Assembly: GCF_023887685.1 (NCBI RefSeq)
Contig: NZ_JAMWMR010000010.1
Span: 1-64,000, forward strand
From: Streptomyces macrolidinus
GTDB lineage: Bacteria; Actinomycetota; Actinomycetes; Streptomycetales; Streptomycetaceae
Length of the DNA: 64,000 nucleotides
Reading direction: 5' to 3'
Position numbers and translations under genes: made by a program. Position 1 is the stretch's first letter; each line of letters begins with the position of its first letter. Below the pieces are notes generated by a model. That model was not told the origin of the DNA, did not search any database, and was given only the letters and a program-made list of their open reading frames with translations. Of the stretch, positions 1-8,982 are shown one piece after another.

Positions 1-27
1 GCCCCGGGCCTCAGCCCGAGGAGCAAG

Positions 28-870
28 TCAATCCACGAACAGCCCTCTGGCCGCCGCCCGCGTATCGAACTCCTCCAACCGGGCCTGGGCGTCCGGCAGG
101 TCGTCGCACATCGCTTCCAGCAGGACCCGGCCGAGCAGCATCGGCGCGCAGACCGTGTCGAAGGCAAGGCCGGTGCCGACCGCGGCCGGCAGCAGCAGGT
201 CCGAGGCCTTCGCCACGGGCGCGAACGCCGAGTCGGCGACCGTGACCACCGTCAGGCCCGTCTGCTGGGCGTAGGCCAGCGCGTCCACGACCTCGCGCGG
301 ATGCCGGGGCAGCGCGAAGCACAGCAGGGCGCTCGCACCCGCCCTGACCGCCGCGTCGATCCGGTCCTGGAGCATCGTGCCGCCCTCGTGGAGCAGCCGT
401 ACGTCCGGATGGACCTTCGCGGCGAAGTAGGCGAAACCGTACGCCTGGGAGGCCGCGGCGCGCAGACCGAGCACCGGCAGGGGGCGGGACGCGGCGAGGA
501 TCCGGCCCGCCCGCCGCACCGGCCGCGGATCGGCCAGTACCTGCGCCAGATGACGGAGGTTCTCGATCTCGGCCTCGACGGCCTGCTGGTAGGCGTTGCG
601 GGCCCCCGCGTCCGTCGTCCGCTCGGCGGGCGCGACCTCGCGCAGATGTCTGCGCAGCGCCGGGTAGCCGTCGAAGCCGAGGGCGACCGCGAAGCGGGTC
701 ACGGAGGGCTGGCTGACCCCGGCGAGTTCGGCCAGTTCGACGCTCGACAGGAACGGCACGTCGGCGGCCCGCCGCACCATGCTGTGCGCGATACGCCGCT
801 GGGTCGGCGTCAACCGGTGCCCCTCGAAGAGCGCCTGCAGCCGTGCGGCAGGACTGTCGGTCACGCCCAT
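28..870 (-). CDS. RpiR/MurR-family transcriptional regulator (HTH + SIS)
   Basis: A 280-residue cytoplasmic DNA-binding regulator. Residues about 1-77 form an RpiR-type helix-turn-helix: the stretch ELAELAGVSQPSVTRFAVAL matches the recognition helix and is followed by the conserved GFDGYPALRRHLRE. Residues about 125-250 form a sugar-isomerase (SIS) domain, which in this family binds phosphosugars or related ligands. Length is normal for the family. It starts with ATG at 870 and points away from the gene at 1091, so its operator probably lies in 871-1090. The controlled genes are not evident from the neighbours, and the ligand cannot be read from sequence. Confidence 0.9.
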   Translation of the reverse strand: MGVTDSPAARLQALFEGHRLTPTQRRIAHSMVRRAADVPFLSSVELAELAGVSQPSVTRFAVALGFDGYPALRRHLREVAPAERTTDAGARNAYQQAVEAEIENLRHLAQVLADPRPVRRAGRILAASRPLPVLGLRAAASQAYGFAYFAAKVHPDVRLLHEGGTMLQDRIDAAVRAGASALLCFALPRHPREVVDALAYAQQTGLTVVTVADSAFAPVAKASDLLLPAAVGTGLAFDTVCAPMLLGRVLLEAMCDDLPDAQARLEEFDTRAAARGLFVD

Positions 871-1090
871 GACGTGCTCCCCCTCTCGAACCGGACATCG
901 CCTCGTGCTGCCCGACCACCGGAGAACTATTCAAACACCAGGAAGCCTGCATGGCGATATGCAATCCGGGCGTCCGGCGGCCCTCACCGCAGGGGCCCCG
1001 CCCCATGAGACCCGCGCCGCAGGAGACCCCACCGCAAGAGGGGGGTTACCCCCAGTGCCGCGGCACCGGCCGCTCTCTACCGTGGTGAGC

Positions 1091-1525
1091 ATGACGGGAA
1101 TGGACGCGCGGGACGCCGACCTCAAGAAGGACCTGGACGCCGGCCTGCGAGCCCGCAAGGAGCTGGGCGAAGAGTACGAGTCCGCGCTGATCGAGTCCTT
1201 CCTGGAGAAGGTCGACCAGCGGATCGACAGCACGATCGACCGCCGGGTGCGGCGGCAGCTCGCCGAACAGCAGATGGTGGTCGCGCGCGGCACCCGGTCG
1301 CCGCGGGCCACGGACTCCTGGGCCGAACGCTTCGGCTTCGGCATCGTGTCGCTGGTCCTCGCGGCCCCGCTCTCGGCGATCGGTGGCGGCCTCGGCGGCC
1401 GGGCCGGTCTCCTGATCGCCTGGCTCGGCATCGTCGGCGTCAACGTGGCGCAGGCCGCGCGCACCACTCCCGGCTTCTTCGGCCGCCGCGACCGGGCCGC
1501 CGAGGACAGCGACTGGCGGGACTGA
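1091..1525 (+). CDS. conserved membrane protein, coiled-coil N-terminus and two hydrophobic segments
   Basis: A 144-residue protein of unknown function. Residues 1-75 are highly charged and likely helical (DLKKDLDAGLRARKELGEEY). A hydrophobic, Gly/Ala/Leu-rich C-terminal half follows (about 85-130), predicted to cross the membrane twice, and then a short charged tail. The start is uncertain: ATG 1091 is used, but in-frame GTGs lie at 1082 and 1085, and no strong ribosome-binding site separates them. A longer reading back to 779 would run over the promoter region and is unlikely. It converges with cystathionine beta-synthase across a hairpin at 1560-1614. Confidence 0.7.
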   Translation: MTGMDARDADLKKDLDAGLRARKELGEEYESALIESFLEKVDQRIDSTIDRRVRRQLAEQQMVVARGTRSPRATDSWAERFGFGIVSLVLAAPLSAIGGGLGGRAGLLIAWLGIVGVNVAQAARTTPGFFGRRDRAAEDSDWRD

Positions 1526-1559
1526 ACGCGCCGACCACCACCCCTGAGAGGGAAGCGAA

Positions 1560-1614
1560 CGCGGGGACCGCCGCACCCCCGTTCCCGGGGGTCGGGACGG
1601 CGGCGGTCCCCGCG
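1560..1614. terminator. bidirectional hairpin between convergent genes
   Basis: A perfect 14-bp inverted repeat with arms at 1560-1573 and 1601-1614. It encloses a smaller C5/G5 hairpin. It lies between the ends of two convergent genes. There is no U-run, as is usual for Streptomyces terminators. Confidence 0.7.
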
Positions 1615-1791
1615 AGGGACGCGGGCCGGGTCAGGGCCGTACGTCCGTGGCGTCCATGGAGGCCCGGGAGCCGCTCCGGAAGTCCGTGGCGCCGTGTGGT
1701 CACCACCCTGCCGGACCCATGTGAAGCGGGTGCTACGCGCAGATGACGCGTGTGTTCCGCGCCCGGGAAGCCAGGTGTCGCCGCGCGTCGG

Positions 1792-3186
<1,395 letters not shown>

Positions 3187-3367
3187 CGTTGTCTCCGGTC
3201 GCTGCAAAGGACGTGGTCGTTGATGGTTCCGCCAGCGTAAGCGCTCGCCGGGCCCGGGTGGTCCCGGGCGGGCGGGCCGCCCCGGACGTTACGTCCTGTC
3301 GAGATTGGACGACGGGGCGTACGGGGCAAGCACTGGGTGTACGGCTACGAGGAGGTGGCGGCGACGC

Positions 3368-4423
3368 ATGTCGAGCATGTCCAGAGCCAGAGTGGCACGG
3401 CGCATCGCGGCGGGCGCGGCGTACGGCGGTGGCGGGATCGGCCTGGTGGGAGCGGCTGCCATAGGGCTGGTGCTGGCGGAGGTGCAGATGGCCAAGCGCC
3501 ATGTGGGCAACGGCCACGCCCCGCACCCGCCGAGCGCCGACGGCGTGTACGGCTGGGAGGGCCTCCGCGCGGGCGCGGCCGGGGAGGACGATGCCCCGGT
3601 GCCCCTGCGGCTGACGATGCTCGGCGACTCCACGGCCTCCGGGCAGGGCGTGCGCCGCTTCCGCCAGACGCCCGGGGCGCTGCTGGCCTCGGGGCTCGCG
3701 GCCGTCGCGGAGCGCCCGGTGGAGCTGCGCAACGTGGCGCTGGCCGGGGCCCAGTCCGACGACCTGGACCGCCAGGTGACGCTGGCACTGCGGGACCATG
3801 ACCGGCTGCCCGACATCTGCGTCATCATGATCGGCGCGAACGACGTCACGCACCGCATCCCGCCGACCCGCTCCGTGCGCCATCTGTCGGCGGCGGTCCG
3901 CCGGTTGCGTACGGCGGGCGCGGAGGTCGTCGTGGGCACCTGCCCCGACCTGGGCACGATCGAACCGGTGCAGCAGCCCCTGCGCTGGCTGGCCCGCCGG
4001 GCCTCACGGCAACTGGCCGCGGCCCAGACGATCGGCGCGGTCGAGCAGGGCGGCCGTACGGTGTCCCTGGGCGATCTGCTCGGCCCGGAGTTCGAGGCGA
4101 ACCCGCGCGAGCTGTTCGGCCCCGACAACTACCACCCCTCCGCGGAGGGCTATGCCACGGCGGCGATGGCGGTCCTGCCGACGGTCTGCGCGGCCCTCGG
4201 CCTGTGGCCGGCCGAGGAGGAGCGCCCGGACGTCTCGCGCCGCGAGGGCTTCCTGCCGGTGGCCCGCGCCGCGGCCGAGGCCGCCTCCGAGGCGGGCACC
4301 GAGGTCGCCGCCGCCGTGCCGACGGGTCCGCGGGGCCCGTGGGCCCTGCTCAAGCGCCGCCGTCGGCGGCGGCTGCCGACCCCGGACGCCGCACCGGCTC
4401 CCGCTCCGGAGGCCACGGTGTGA
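3368..4423 (+). CDS. SGNH/GDSL hydrolase, membrane-anchored or exported
   Basis: A 351-residue esterase/lipase-family protein. Residues about 10-40 (after SRARVARRIAAGAAYGG) form an N-terminal hydrophobic segment that could be a signal anchor. The SGNH blocks are visible: block I LTMLGDSTASGQG (nucleophile Ser), block III IMIGANDVT (Asn) and block V DNYHPSAEGY (catalytic Asp/His). The C-terminal 80 residues are Ala/Pro/Arg-rich and probably disordered. ATG 3368 is chosen because GGAGGTG precedes it by about 10 bases; the long upstream reading is Arg/Thr-rich noise. The substrate is unknown. Confidence 0.87.
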   Translation: MSSMSRARVARRIAAGAAYGGGGIGLVGAAAIGLVLAEVQMAKRHVGNGHAPHPPSADGVYGWEGLRAGAAGEDDAPVPLRLTMLGDSTASGQGVRRFRQTPGALLASGLAAVAERPVELRNVALAGAQSDDLDRQVTLALRDHDRLPDICVIMIGANDVTHRIPPTRSVRHLSAAVRRLRTAGAEVVVGTCPDLGTIEPVQQPLRWLARRASRQLAAAQTIGAVEQGGRTVSLGDLLGPEFEANPRELFGPDNYHPSAEGYATAAMAVLPTVCAALGLWPAEEERPDVSRREGFLPVARAAAEAASEAGTEVAAAVPTGPRGPWALLKRRRRRRLPTPDAAPAPAPEATV

Positions 4424-4569
4424 CACTTGAGGGTTCACTCGGAGGACTCGGAAGGGGAAAGCAAGCGCTTAGGAAAGTGCGGTCGGCGTCACACTGCCGC
4501 GCTGGTGACCCGCACCGTACGTGCGGGTAACTTCGCCCACAGCCCTGCCTTCCTCGCACTGGAGCCGTC

Positions 4570-5790
4570 ATGCCCGAAGCCGTCATCGTCTCGACCGCCC
4601 GCTCCCCCATCGGCCGCGCCTTCAAGGGCTCCCTGAAGGACCTGCGCCCCGACGACCTCACCGCCACGATCATCCAGGCGGCCCTCACCAAGGTCCCCGA
4701 GCTGGACCCGAAGGACATCGACGACCTGATGCTGGGCTGCGGCCTGCCCGGCGGCGAGCAGGGGCACAACCTCGGCCGGATCGTCGCCGTGCAGATGGGC
4801 ATGGACCACCTCCCGGGGTGCACCATCACCCGCTACTGCTCCTCCTCGCTGCAGACCTCGCGGATGGCCCTGCACGCCATCAAGGCCGGTGAGGGCGACG
4901 TCTTCGTCTCCGCCGGTGTCGAGATGGTCAGCCGCAGCGTCAAGGGCACCTCCGACGGCCTCCCGGACACCCACAACCCGCTCTTCGCCGAGGCCGAGGC
5001 CCGCACCGCCGCGGTCGCCGCGTCCGAGGGCGCCGACTGGCACGACCCGCGCGAGGACGGCCTGGTCCCCGACGCGTACATCGCGATGGGCCAGACCGCC
5101 GAGAACCTCGCCCGTCTCAAGGGCGTCACCCGCGAGGAGATGGACGCGTTCGGCGTCCGCTCGCAGAACCTCGCCGAGCAGGCCATCGCGAACGGGTTCT
5201 GGGAGCGCGAGATCACCCCGGTGACCCTCCCGGACGGCACCGTCGTCAGCACGGACGACGGCCCGCGCGCCGGAGTCACCCTGGAGGGCGTCGCCGGTCT
5301 CAAGCCCGTCTTCCGCCCCGACGGCCGCGTCACCGCGGGCAACTGCTGTCCCCTCAACGACGGCGCCGCCGCGCTGGTCATCATGAGCGACACCAAGGCC
5401 CGCGAGCTGGGGCTCACGCCGCTCGCGCGGATCGTCTCCACCGGTGTCTCCGCACTCTCCCCCGAGATCATGGGCTACGGCCCCGTCGAGGCCAGCAACC
5501 AGGCCCTCAAGCGGGCCGGTCTCACCATCGGCGACATCGACCTCGTCGAGATCAACGAGGCCTTCGCCGCCCAGGTGATCCCCTCCTACCAGGACCTGGG
5601 CATCCCGCTGGAGAAGCTGAACGTGAACGGCGGCGCCATCGCCGTCGGCCACCCCTTCGGCATGACCGGCGCCCGCATCACCGGCACGCTGATCAACTCG
5701 CTCCAGTGGCACGACAAGCAGTTCGGCCTGGAGACCATGTGCGTCGGCGGCGGCCAGGGCATGGCCATGGTCATCGAGCGCCTGAGCTGA
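4570..5790 (+). CDS. acetyl-CoA C-acetyltransferase (thiolase)
   Basis: A 406-residue cytoplasmic thiolase that interconverts two acetyl-CoA and acetoacetyl-CoA, or cleaves 3-ketoacyl-CoA. The nucleophilic cysteine is Cys90 in TRYCSSSLQ. The His and second Cys of the active site appear in GHPFGMTGAR and CVGGGQGMAM near the C-terminus. The NEAFAAQ thiolase motif is present. GGAG five bases before ATG 4570 supports the start. It stands alone and is followed by a strong hairpin at 5840-5876. Whether it acts mainly in synthesis or degradation is not decided by context. Confidence 0.93.
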   Translation: MPEAVIVSTARSPIGRAFKGSLKDLRPDDLTATIIQAALTKVPELDPKDIDDLMLGCGLPGGEQGHNLGRIVAVQMGMDHLPGCTITRYCSSSLQTSRMALHAIKAGEGDVFVSAGVEMVSRSVKGTSDGLPDTHNPLFAEAEARTAAVAASEGADWHDPREDGLVPDAYIAMGQTAENLARLKGVTREEMDAFGVRSQNLAEQAIANGFWEREITPVTLPDGTVVSTDDGPRAGVTLEGVAGLKPVFRPDGRVTAGNCCPLNDGAAALVIMSDTKARELGLTPLARIVSTGVSALSPEIMGYGPVEASNQALKRAGLTIGDIDLVEINEAFAAQVIPSYQDLGIPLEKLNVNGGAIAVGHPFGMTGARITGTLINSLQWHDKQFGLETMCVGGGQGMAMVIERLS

Positions 5791-5839
5791 CGCACCCGCC
5801 CTTACCGGCCTGAGCTGACGGCACCCGCCCTCCCGTGAG

Positions 5840-5876
5840 CGGCCCGGAGCCTCGCGTCCTTCGAGGCTCCGGGCCG
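5840..5876 (+). terminator. strong hairpin after thiolase gene
   Basis: A perfect 15-bp stem (5840-5854 with 5862-5876) and a 7-base loop. It lies 50 bp after the thiolase stop codon. Confidence 0.8.
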
Positions 5877-6072
5877 TTCCGTGATCCAATCTCCCCCAGG
5901 ATGTGATCTAACTCCCTCCACCGGGCATCGGCCCAGGTCAGAGCCCGTTCGGCGGGGTACCGCAGCGACAGGAACCTGTCCGTTTCGTGACGTTACGCAC
6001 TGACAGGTGGCGAGTCCGCCCGCCAAGCTGAGGTAGGAAGTCGGGGTCGACTGTGAACCGGGAGTACGTTCA

Positions 6073-6894
6073 GTGAGCACCATGCCGATCGCTCTGCTGC
6101 TCACCACGGCCGCCACCGCGGGCGTGGGCGTGGCTGTCCTGTGCTCCGTGCGGGCACTGCGCCGCCAGGTCGCGGCCCTGCACAGCGAACTCACCGCGAG
6201 CCGCGCCGCGCAGACGCGAGGGCTGGTGCCCGCCGCCCGCCCCACCGCCGACACGGAGGAGATACGCACCGCCGTGTCCCAGGCGCTCGCCGAGGAACGG
6301 GAGCGCGAACTGGCCGAGGCACGCGCCTTCTGGGCCGCTCAGGAAGCCCGGGACCTCGCCGACCTCCCGCCGCTGCCCGGCCTGTCCGACGCCGAGATCT
6401 TCCTGCCCCGCCAGTCGGACTTCGCGGGCCTGGAGCACGACAGCCTGGAGCCGGTGGCCGAGCCCGCCGCCGACGAGAGCGGGTTCGCCGGGAGCACCCC
6501 CGTGGACGCGGGCGGAGACTCGCCCGACCTGGCCGCGGCCCGCCGCCGCCACCCCTCGCACCCCGACTTCGTCCCGGCGCCGTCGCCGATCATCAGCGAC
6601 CACGAGCAGACGATCGCCTGCCTGGAGGACCTGGCCGCCGCCCGCACCGAACTCGCCGATGTCCGCCCGGGGCCGCTGGGCACCCTCGACATCTATGTCT
6701 TCGCGGACGGTACGACGCTGTGCATGACCCCGGGCCACCGCGAGACCGCGGAGCGCCTGATCGCGGCCCTGGACACCGGCCGCGCCCCGGTCCTGCTCGG
6801 CGGCTCGGGCGTCTCGGGTGCGTACGCGCTCACGTTCGCGTGCGGCGAGGAGAGCGTCTACGTCCTCGCGGACCGCGTGGTCGCGTCCCTGTAG
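6073..6894 (+). CDS. conserved protein with N-terminal membrane anchor and coiled coil
   Basis: A 273-residue protein of unknown function. An N-terminal hydrophobic helix (about residues 5-25, IALLLTTAATAGVGVAVL) is followed by a charged helical stretch (LRRQVAALHSELTASRAAQ, then ALAEERERELAEARAFWAAQE) that suggests a coiled coil. An acidic, Pro-rich linker leads to a folded C-terminal part of about 100 residues. The GTG at 6073 has GGGAG eight bases upstream. No catalytic motif was recognised. It sits between two strong terminators, so it is probably a single transcription unit. Confidence 0.75.
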   Translation: MSTMPIALLLTTAATAGVGVAVLCSVRALRRQVAALHSELTASRAAQTRGLVPAARPTADTEEIRTAVSQALAEERERELAEARAFWAAQEARDLADLPPLPGLSDAEIFLPRQSDFAGLEHDSLEPVAEPAADESGFAGSTPVDAGGDSPDLAAARRRHPSHPDFVPAPSPIISDHEQTIACLEDLAAARTELADVRPGPLGTLDIYVFADGTTLCMTPGHRETAERLIAALDTGRAPVLLGGSGVSGAYALTFACGEESVYVLADRVVASL

Positions 6895-6962
6895 AGGCCC
6901 TGTAGACGACGCCGCGGGAACCGCCGTACGAACCGCCGCAGCCAACGGCCGCCCCGCGCCGC

Positions 6963-7274
6963 TCAGATCCCGGCGCGCTTCAACGCCTCTTCCACGAGGG
7001 TCACCGCCGTCTCGAGTTCCTCCGGGTCCCGCAGGACCAGCGCCAGGTCGTGCGCCGCGACCGTGATCTGGTCGGCGGCGGCGAACATGCCCGCGTCCGG
7101 CATCTCACGGGGCTCGGCCGCGGGCTCCTCCAGAAGCTGGGCGCGCCGCGCCAGTTCCCTGGCCAGCCCGAGCGCCTCGGCCGCCGCCCCCCGCTGCAAC
7201 CTGCTCTGCGGAGCGGCCCGCAACCGGTCGGCGAAGTGGTCAACGGCCCGGGTCAAAGGCGTCGTATCAAGCAC
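6963..7274 (-). CDS. small conserved helical protein
   Basis: A 103-residue protein of unknown function that starts with GTG at 7274. It is mostly helical and Ala/Leu/Glu-rich, with no membrane segment, cysteine or known motif. It converges with the gene ending at 6894 and diverges from the DUF4287 gene at 7387, with about 110 bp between starts. The strong third-position GC bias of this frame supports it being a true gene. Confidence 0.7.
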   Translation of the reverse strand: MLDTTPLTRAVDHFADRLRAAPQSRLQRGAAAEALGLARELARRAQLLEEPAAEPREMPDAGMFAAADQITVAAHDLALVLRDPEELETAVTLVEEALKRAGI

Positions 7275-7386
7275 CCCGCGAGACTACGCGCCCAGGTGGG
7301 ACCGGTGCCAACGGACTGTTGCCAACGGGCGAACGCTCAGGCACGGTGACGAGAAGGACCGGCCACGAGAGCGCCCGGAGGCGCCG

Positions 7387-7614
7387 ATGTCCCACGTCTT
7401 CTCCGAAGAGACCCATCGCAATCTGCTCGCCCGTATCCCCCAGTGCACTGGCCGTGAAGTCTCCGAATGGCTGCGCACCGTCGACGAAGGCCCCGCTCTC
7501 TGCTTCGAGGAGAAGGTCCACTGGCTCCGGCACGAGCACGATCTCGCGTACGGCCATGCCAAGGCGATCGTCCACGAGTACGGCCTGCGGCGGGCCGCGC
7601 GCAAGCTGCTCTGA
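7387..7614 (+). CDS. DUF4287-type small protein
   Basis: A 75-residue protein whose C-terminal two thirds match the DUF4287 pattern as recalled: WLRTVDEG, then a KVHWLRHEHDLAYGHAKAIV helix-turn ending in EYGLRRAARK. Function is unknown; the domain is often found alone or joined to DUF5655. ATG 7387 has GGAGG five bases upstream. The longer upstream reading to 7063 overlaps the divergent gene and is rejected. A 21-bp-scale hairpin follows directly. Confidence 0.8.
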   Translation: MSHVFSEETHRNLLARIPQCTGREVSEWLRTVDEGPALCFEEKVHWLRHEHDLAYGHAKAIVHEYGLRRAARKLL

Positions 7615-7631
7615 GCACGCCCTCGCAGACG

Positions 7632-7673
7632 GGCGAAGGGCCCGCGAACCGTGGGGTTCGCGGGCCCTTCGCC
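7632..7673. terminator. bidirectional terminator between convergent genes
   Basis: A perfect 19-bp stem (7632-7650 with 7655-7673) and a 4-base loop. It lies between the DUF4287 gene and the Bax-inhibitor-1 gene, which converge on it. Confidence 0.85.
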
Positions 7674-7715
7674 TGTGTTCCGTGTTCCGTGTTCCGTGGC
7701 AGTTCGTCCGGAACG

Positions 7716-8606
7716 TCAGTCGCTGCTGCTGAAGATGGCGACCAGCCGCAGCATCTCGACGTAGATCCACACGAGGGTCATGGTCAGACCGAACGCGGCC
7801 AGCCAGGCCTCCTCGCGCGGCGCGCCGTAGGCGATGCCGTCCTCGATCTGCTTGAAGTCGAGGGTCAGGAAGAACGCGCCGAGCAGGATCGCGATCACGC
7901 CGACGATGGCGCCCAGCGGGCCCATGCTGCGCAGCCCGCCGTCGGGGGCGACCCCGAAGACGACCAGGAGCATGTTGACCGCCGTGGCCAGGACGAAGGC
8001 GATGGCGATGGCCATGCCGATCCGGGCGTACCGCGCGGTCACCCGGATCCAGCCCGCCTTGTAGACGAGCAGGGTGGCGCCGGAGACCGCCATGGTGCCG
8101 AGCACGGCCTGGAAGGGCGCGCCGGCCCACCGGGCGTTGTACATCTCGCTGATGACGCCCAGGAAGACGCCTTCGAAAGCGGCGTACCCGAGGATCAGCG
8201 CGGGCACCGGCTTGCGCTTGAAGGACTGGACCATCGCCAGGACGAACGCGACGAGGGCCGCGCCGATCGCGAGGCCGTAGCTGCTGGGCGTGACCGGAAG
8301 GACCGCCCAGGCGAGGATCGCCGTGACGGCGACCGTGCCGAGCGTCATCGCCGAGCGCATGACGACGTCGTCCATCGTCATCCGGCCGGTGGTGGCCGGG
8401 GCCTGCGGCGGGGCGCCGTACGGCGCCTGCGGGGCGTAGGGGTTCTGGGCGTACGGGTTACCGGTCGCGTACGGGTTGCCCTGCGCATACGGGTTGCCCT
8501 GCGTTCCGGCAGCGGCTCCCCCGGCCTGCGGCGCGGTGTTGAAGCCCGCGTAGCCGTTGTCGCGGCTGAACCCCCGTCGCGAGAAGACCGGGTTGCTGCT
8601 CCTCAT
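7716..8606 (-). CDS. Bax inhibitor-1/YccA-family membrane protein
   Basis: A 296-residue integral membrane protein. Residues 1-75 are an Asn/Pro/Tyr/Gly-rich cytoplasmic tail holding a NPYAQG-type repeat (four copies in tandem). From about residue 80 there are seven hydrophobic segments typical of the BI-1/YccA family, which in other organisms affect ion leak and membrane stress. The family signature AAFEGVFLGVISEMYN is present. The ribosome-binding site GGAGGAG is four bases before ATG 8606. It diverges from the phosphatase gene across a gap of about 375 bp. The physiological role in actinobacteria is not settled. Confidence 0.9.
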   Translation of the reverse strand: MRSSNPVFSRRGFSRDNGYAGFNTAPQAGGAAAGTQGNPYAQGNPYATGNPYAQNPYAPQAPYGAPPQAPATTGRMTMDDVVMRSAMTLGTVAVTAILAWAVLPVTPSSYGLAIGAALVAFVLAMVQSFKRKPVPALILGYAAFEGVFLGVISEMYNARWAGAPFQAVLGTMAVSGATLLVYKAGWIRVTARYARIGMAIAIAFVLATAVNMLLVVFGVAPDGGLRSMGPLGAIVGVIAILLGAFFLTLDFKQIEDGIAYGAPREEAWLAAFGLTMTLVWIYVEMLRLVAIFSSSD

Positions 8607-8982
8607 TTCACTCCTCCATGGCCACCCTGCGCGGCCTTGGGCTCAAGAGTAATAGGTAGGCAAAGGATTGACTCTAGTGCTTGGGGAGGATCTTTCCCTT
8701 GTCCTTGTCGGCAACACGGTACGCGTACGGGTGATTCCTGGCACAGAACCCCGCGGACCCTGACCAACTCGGTACCTGGCCGAGACCGGCCGCTGACCGA
8801 ACCGGCGCCGCAACATCACTCCGATGGCCGACGGCCGACGTCCCACCCGCCAGGGCCCCGGTGGCCCCGGCGCCCGCCACGGCGCTGAGGGCCGGTCAGG
8901 ACGGAGGTCGGGCGGCGCCCACGCGGGGCCGTGCGCATCGGACGGCCAAGCAGGAACATTGACCGTGGAGAGGATGAGATGG
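8607..8982. other. divergent intergenic region (Bax-inhibitor-1 / SpoIIE phosphatase)
   Basis: About 375 bp without a convincing gene. It must hold both outward promoters. An AT-richer patch at 8645-8700 is the likeliest promoter zone. TTGACT at 8668-8673 resembles a -35 box, but I could not pair it with a convincing -10. No operator was recognised. Confidence 0.4.
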